From Cololabis saira (Eukaryota; Chordata; Actinopteri; Beloniformes; Belonidae): a stretch of DNA of 64,000 nucleotides. The stretch covers positions 25,417,090-25,481,089 of the forward strand of contig NC_084591.1 in NCBI RefSeq assembly GCF_033807715.1, in the 5' to 3' direction. Both the position numbers and the translations under genes were made by a program. The notes under the pieces are model-generated. The model was not told the origin of the DNA and made no database searches. It was given only the letters and a program-made list of their open reading frames with translations. Of this stretch, positions 60,021-64,000 are shown in pieces (the stretch's first letter is position 1; every line of letters starts with the position of its first letter).

Positions 60021-60762
60021 ACACACTAGATCCAAAATAAAACAATAAAGATGTGACTTTTAGCTTTGAGAAGTTTCACAAACACTTTAGCGTTTACAGG
60101 GTACAGCTATTTTAAACAAAACGCCTTCATTTTAAAGGGCTGAGTTGACATCAGTCACGTGACTTGTTTCTTGCAAGATTTGCCATTTCATTTTGTCTCA
60201 AAAAGTCCAGTTGCTTTCACACTATGTTATGGGTCAATATCCATCTGGGATGTGTTGCTCTATCCTATCAGTTTTCTACCATTTGGCTGAATGTGAGCAG
60301 AGAATAAAGCCCTAAACACCTCAGAATTCACCTTGCTACCGCTGACAGCAGTCACATGACCAATAAACACCAGTGAGGCTGTGCCATTGACAGCTACACA
60401 TACTCATAACCATAACACAGCTCCAGTCATGTTGGACACATGATGTAGTTGGCTTTGGATCATGAACTGTTCCTTCCCTTCTTCATGCCTCTCTCTCTTC
60501 CCTTCAAAGGCATGAGATTATCTTGTTTTGGTTTCATCTCTCCAAAGAATTTGGTTCTCAAACAGGGTTGGGGTTTTTTTCCTTCATTTTTTTGGTAGAT
60601 ATTTTCTGGCAAAGTGTAATCTAATTTTCCAGATGTTAAATGCCATCATTGGTTTGCACCTTATTGTAAACACTCTGTCTTTACATTCAAGGTGTCTATT
60701 GACTGTACATTTTGACAATGAACTCTCTGGTTTCTCCAGTACATTTCTGAGTACCTTCCATC

Positions 60763-60945
60763 CAGCCATCCATCCATTTTCTATACCCGCTTTATCCTTT
60801 GCAGGGTCACAGGGGTCTGCTGGAGCCTATCCCAGCTCATTACAGGCCAGTATACTCACACTCACACCTACGGGCAATTTATAATAATCAATTTACCTAC
60901 TATTCATGTTTTTGGACTGTGGGAGGAAGCCGGAGTACCCAATTT
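60763..60945. repeat. dispersed teleost repeat (CATCCATTTTCTA family), shorter copy
   Basis: From CATCCATCCATTTTCTATAC to GAGGAAGCCGGAGTACCCA; internally deleted relative to the 59.7-kb copy. In the same orientation. Confidence 0.7.
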
Positions 60946-63900
60946 ACATTGTAAATTGTCAAAATACATTTGAGCACTCAAGAATGGTGGTATTTTGCTT
61001 AAAATGTCTGAAACTCCTAAATGGCATTTAAATTGTAAAGGGTACATTTTTGTGAAACCTCTAAAATTGAGGTTGAAAGCCTATATTTTTTTAATCCCAT
61101 CCCGGTTGTTTTATCCCAAATCCACTCTTGCAGTGCATAAAAGCAAAATTATAAAAACTAATTGTCCAAATATTTATGAACCAAATTGTATGGGCCCCAT
61201 ATCGCTAGGTCCTTAAGAGCCTCATATGTGAAGAGAAGAATTTAACATTGTACCCTGGATTCCACAGGAAGTCTATGAAGAGAAGATTGAGAAACATGAT
61301 CGCTACAGCTAGTCCTCATCAGAACTCTCACCGCAGCAGTTAGATCAGCTGGAGATTGTTCGGTGTAATTTTAGGAAATCCACAGGATTTGAATCCGTTG
61401 AACCTTTAGCCTACATATTCTTTCAGAGTAGTGAATTCCTACACTTGGACTATTTAAACCTAATCAGTTTACCAGCTGGTTGCTGGTCAGCCTAATTAGT
61501 GCAGTTTAAGTGACATGCAAACCAAAGAATTCATACTGACTCCAAAAGAGGTTAAAAGCTTTAAATACCACCTGCTTTGAGTTCACTTGACAATTGATGT
61601 TACATTGACATGTGTGGAGCCTAAAGGTGAGTCAAAAACAAAGAGGAAAACACAGAAAATAGGTTATACAAACACGACAAGCAACCACAACAAAATATAT
61701 TGACTTTGCAGCAGACCCTTTTAAGGATCACAAGTGGCTGAGTTAGCTAAGAATTTGGTACAATGTTCATTTAAGAGTACTCAAAATAACTTCAGTGAGC
61801 CTGTGTTTCAATGTGTGTTAGTTTCTGAATCAAAAAAGCTACTGCTGTCTTGTAGACATGAAATTCTGACATTCATGGACCAAGGTGCCATTAGGTGGCA
61901 GCACCTACCACTGAGTCAGTTCATGTCAGTTTACTCTCTGGGCCTCTTGAAAGCACATGACCCTTGAAAAGCGGTGAAGTTGCTGGGCAACGGAAAGACC
62001 CAATGACTTTTCGGTGGAAAATTGGACAGGATTTGGAGAAGCATCATTAGATAATTAAAGAAAATCAAACTGGGGGGAAAAATGGGAAGAAATGTAGATA
62101 AAAAATATATATATAAAAAAGAAATTCAAAATATCTCTATCTTGGAGGCACAAAGAATCTTAAAAAGCCAGTCAAATCTTTGTTGTATCTTAGAATGCAG
62201 TCTTTTGGTGATGCATTAAAAATCCTAATATATCATCTGATAATTCACCCTTTTCTTCTTCCTCTTCTTTTTTTAACTGTTTATTCTTTTTAGTATAGGA
62301 CAAGTATTATATTATAACACGGAGAAGACAATCAGACATTTTCACAAAGGAGGAAGAAGAATAAAAACTAAAGGATGAAAGAAATGGGCAATTAAGGGAT
62401 GTAAATCAAATGTAAGGGAAATGATATGAATACGATTTTAAAGAAGCACAGGTACTCCAAAACTAAACTAATGACTGATCCTCTTTGACGGTGACTTTTT
62501 CATACTGGTCCACTCTCATAAACGCTACATAATATTAAATTAACCACACAATGTTTTCTATTTTCACTGCAAATAATATTTTTATCAATGGCATACAAGA
62601 TAGTTACTCATGCTTTAAAAGTGAAACTTTTAATTAAAAGCTTTTCTCTTTTAATCAAATCAAATCAATCTTTATGTGTATTGCGCTTTTCATACAAATA
62701 AAGAATGCAACGCAAAGGGCTTGACATAAAACTTAATAATGCCCCCCCACACACACACAGACAGACGCAAGCACACCACAGTTCACACGAGTGAAATATT
62801 CATTGAATTACTTTTCCATTGAGAAGGATCAATACATCAATCAGTACTAATGAAATACTAGTGTAAGGGGAGCAATCACTTGTTTTTGTAATCACCTTAT
62901 TTTGTGAATGTTTTTTTTTTTCCAATAACAAAACAATGACACTCAGTTTTACTATCGGTAGTAATTGGAAGTCATTGAACATTTGTGGCATTCAGTTTGT
63001 ATTATGTAATACCATGAATGCAGCACGGAAAGCTTACTGCATGGGTAGCCTTTTGTGTTTCTGCTCATGTTGTGTGCACATTTATAGAAGAAATACTCAT
63101 CATGTCTTAATTATTGATATTTGCCACGGTAGTCTGTTATTCTCACTGAATAAAAAAATCTCCATAGGCATGAGTTTATGTCAAGTTGTGTTAGTGCAGA
63201 GCAGTCACCACGAGAGGGAGGGACTTAGCCAGCTGGACAATGCTGGTGTTTGTGCAACGGCCCCTGAGTGGCGGCTGGTCCTCTCAGATTGCTCTCGCTT
63301 GACTACCATTGCTGCAGGCATTTCTGAAGCGAAGGCAAGTTGGATGGCTTGATCCTGGGATGCATCGACAGAGGTAAGATTCCCCACTGCTGCATCTCTG
63401 CCATGAGTAGAAATGAATTTTATTTGTAAAACTGTCTCATGAAACCTGTGGCTTAGAAACGGTGGGAGTGGAGTGCTTCGGTTCAGTTTGTGGGTGACGG
63501 GAGGCTGGCTCGGGGTGAGGCACCCTTGTCTGGGTTTTGGCAGGGTTACTACTGTGCGTGAGTGGAACTGAAAAGAAAGTTTCACAGAAAGGGGCTCAGT
63601 GAAAGGCATGTGTAAAATGTGACTAAGATCCAGAAGAAGAAAAAAAGAATGTAAACTTTGAACATAAAAATCCCCAAGGTTTTTACAGATGATCTCAAAT
63701 GATAAAATCCAAATTCCAACAAGCAGATAGAGAGAGAAACATAATTTCTGTTATTCTCAGCGAAGAAGAGACGAAAAGATACAGTGAAGGTTGACAGTGA
63801 TGAAAATACAGTCAGAATGAAATTGAAGGGCTTAAGAGAGATTAAGAGTTGAGAAAAAGAACAGGAAAAGCTAGAAAAGAGTGGACAAAATGCCAACATA

Positions 63901-64000
63901 GTCAAAGAAAACAGGAGCTGAGTCCCCGGATAAAGTTTCAACGGCATTTCTATTGTCTGCCATAAATATTTCTCAAACTAAACTACAAACTATTGTACTG
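60946..64000. other. right flank: no gene recognised
   Basis: Contains a common fish repeat fragment near 62652-62730 (TGTGTATTGCGCTTTTCATAC). Opposing open frames at 62936-63352 and 63205-63609 overlap each other and have no recognisable domain or splice support. Confidence 0.5.

Noticed and set aside
62936..63609. Opposing 138- and 134-codon frames at the right edge
   Set aside because: They overlap each other, show no known family signature, and neither has convincing splice or promoter context.

Overview
This window is vertebrate nuclear DNA, almost certainly from a teleost fish. Its two genes are split into short exons with GT-AG introns. The spaces between exons are filled with fish-type transposons: hAT elements with 8-bp target duplications, TTAA-flanked elements, 3-bp-duplication MITEs, LINE 3' ends and long microsatellites. 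I see no bacterial genes, operons, CRISPR arrays, rRNA or tRNA.

The main gene is cecr2, on the minus strand from the ATG at 57904 to the stop at 8618-8620. I rebuilt it by hand as 19 coding exons. Every junction keeps the frame and the exon lengths sum to 4881 nt, giving 1626 residues plus a stop. The product is the chromatin-remodelling subunit CECR2: a DDT-type N-terminus, an AT-hook, a charged coiled coil, a bromodomain with its acetyl-lysine-binding Asn, and a very long Pro/Gln/His-rich tail encoded mainly by exons 16 and 17. Intron 1 is about 28.7 kb, half of the locus. A 3' UTR of about 2.4 kb probably runs to an AATAAA near 6163.

The second gene, ada2 (cecr1, adenosine deaminase 2), is also on the minus strand, at the left edge. 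Its first coding exon (2952-3255) and second coding exon (94-313) are present; the rest lies outside the window. From memory the human neighbours ADA2 and CECR2 are on opposite strands; here they are in tandem, so linkage is kept but relative orientation differs.

Region by region: 1-3255, ada2 exons with an intron holding LINE debris, a TA repeat and a hAT relic that still encodes a transposase C-terminus; 3256-4260, candidate ada2 upstream region; 4264-5990, CA microsatellite, a mosaic hAT element and a LINE 3' end; 6150-29074, cecr2 3' UTR and exons 19 to 2, with several dated insertions in introns; 29075-57784, cecr2 intron 1, a transposon graveyard with triple nesting at 32.4-33.6 kb and hAT-in-hAT nesting at 54.9-56.1 kb; 57785-58140, cecr2 exon 1 and CpG-rich upstream DNA; 58190-64000, repeats with no gene I can recognise.

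I found no undescribed biological system. The points most worth a second look are a MITE starting 12 nt inside a bromodomain splice donor, the nested and independently re-inserted MITEs, two tandem NAGNAG splice acceptors, and two short conserved motifs in the otherwise low-complexity CECR2 tail.
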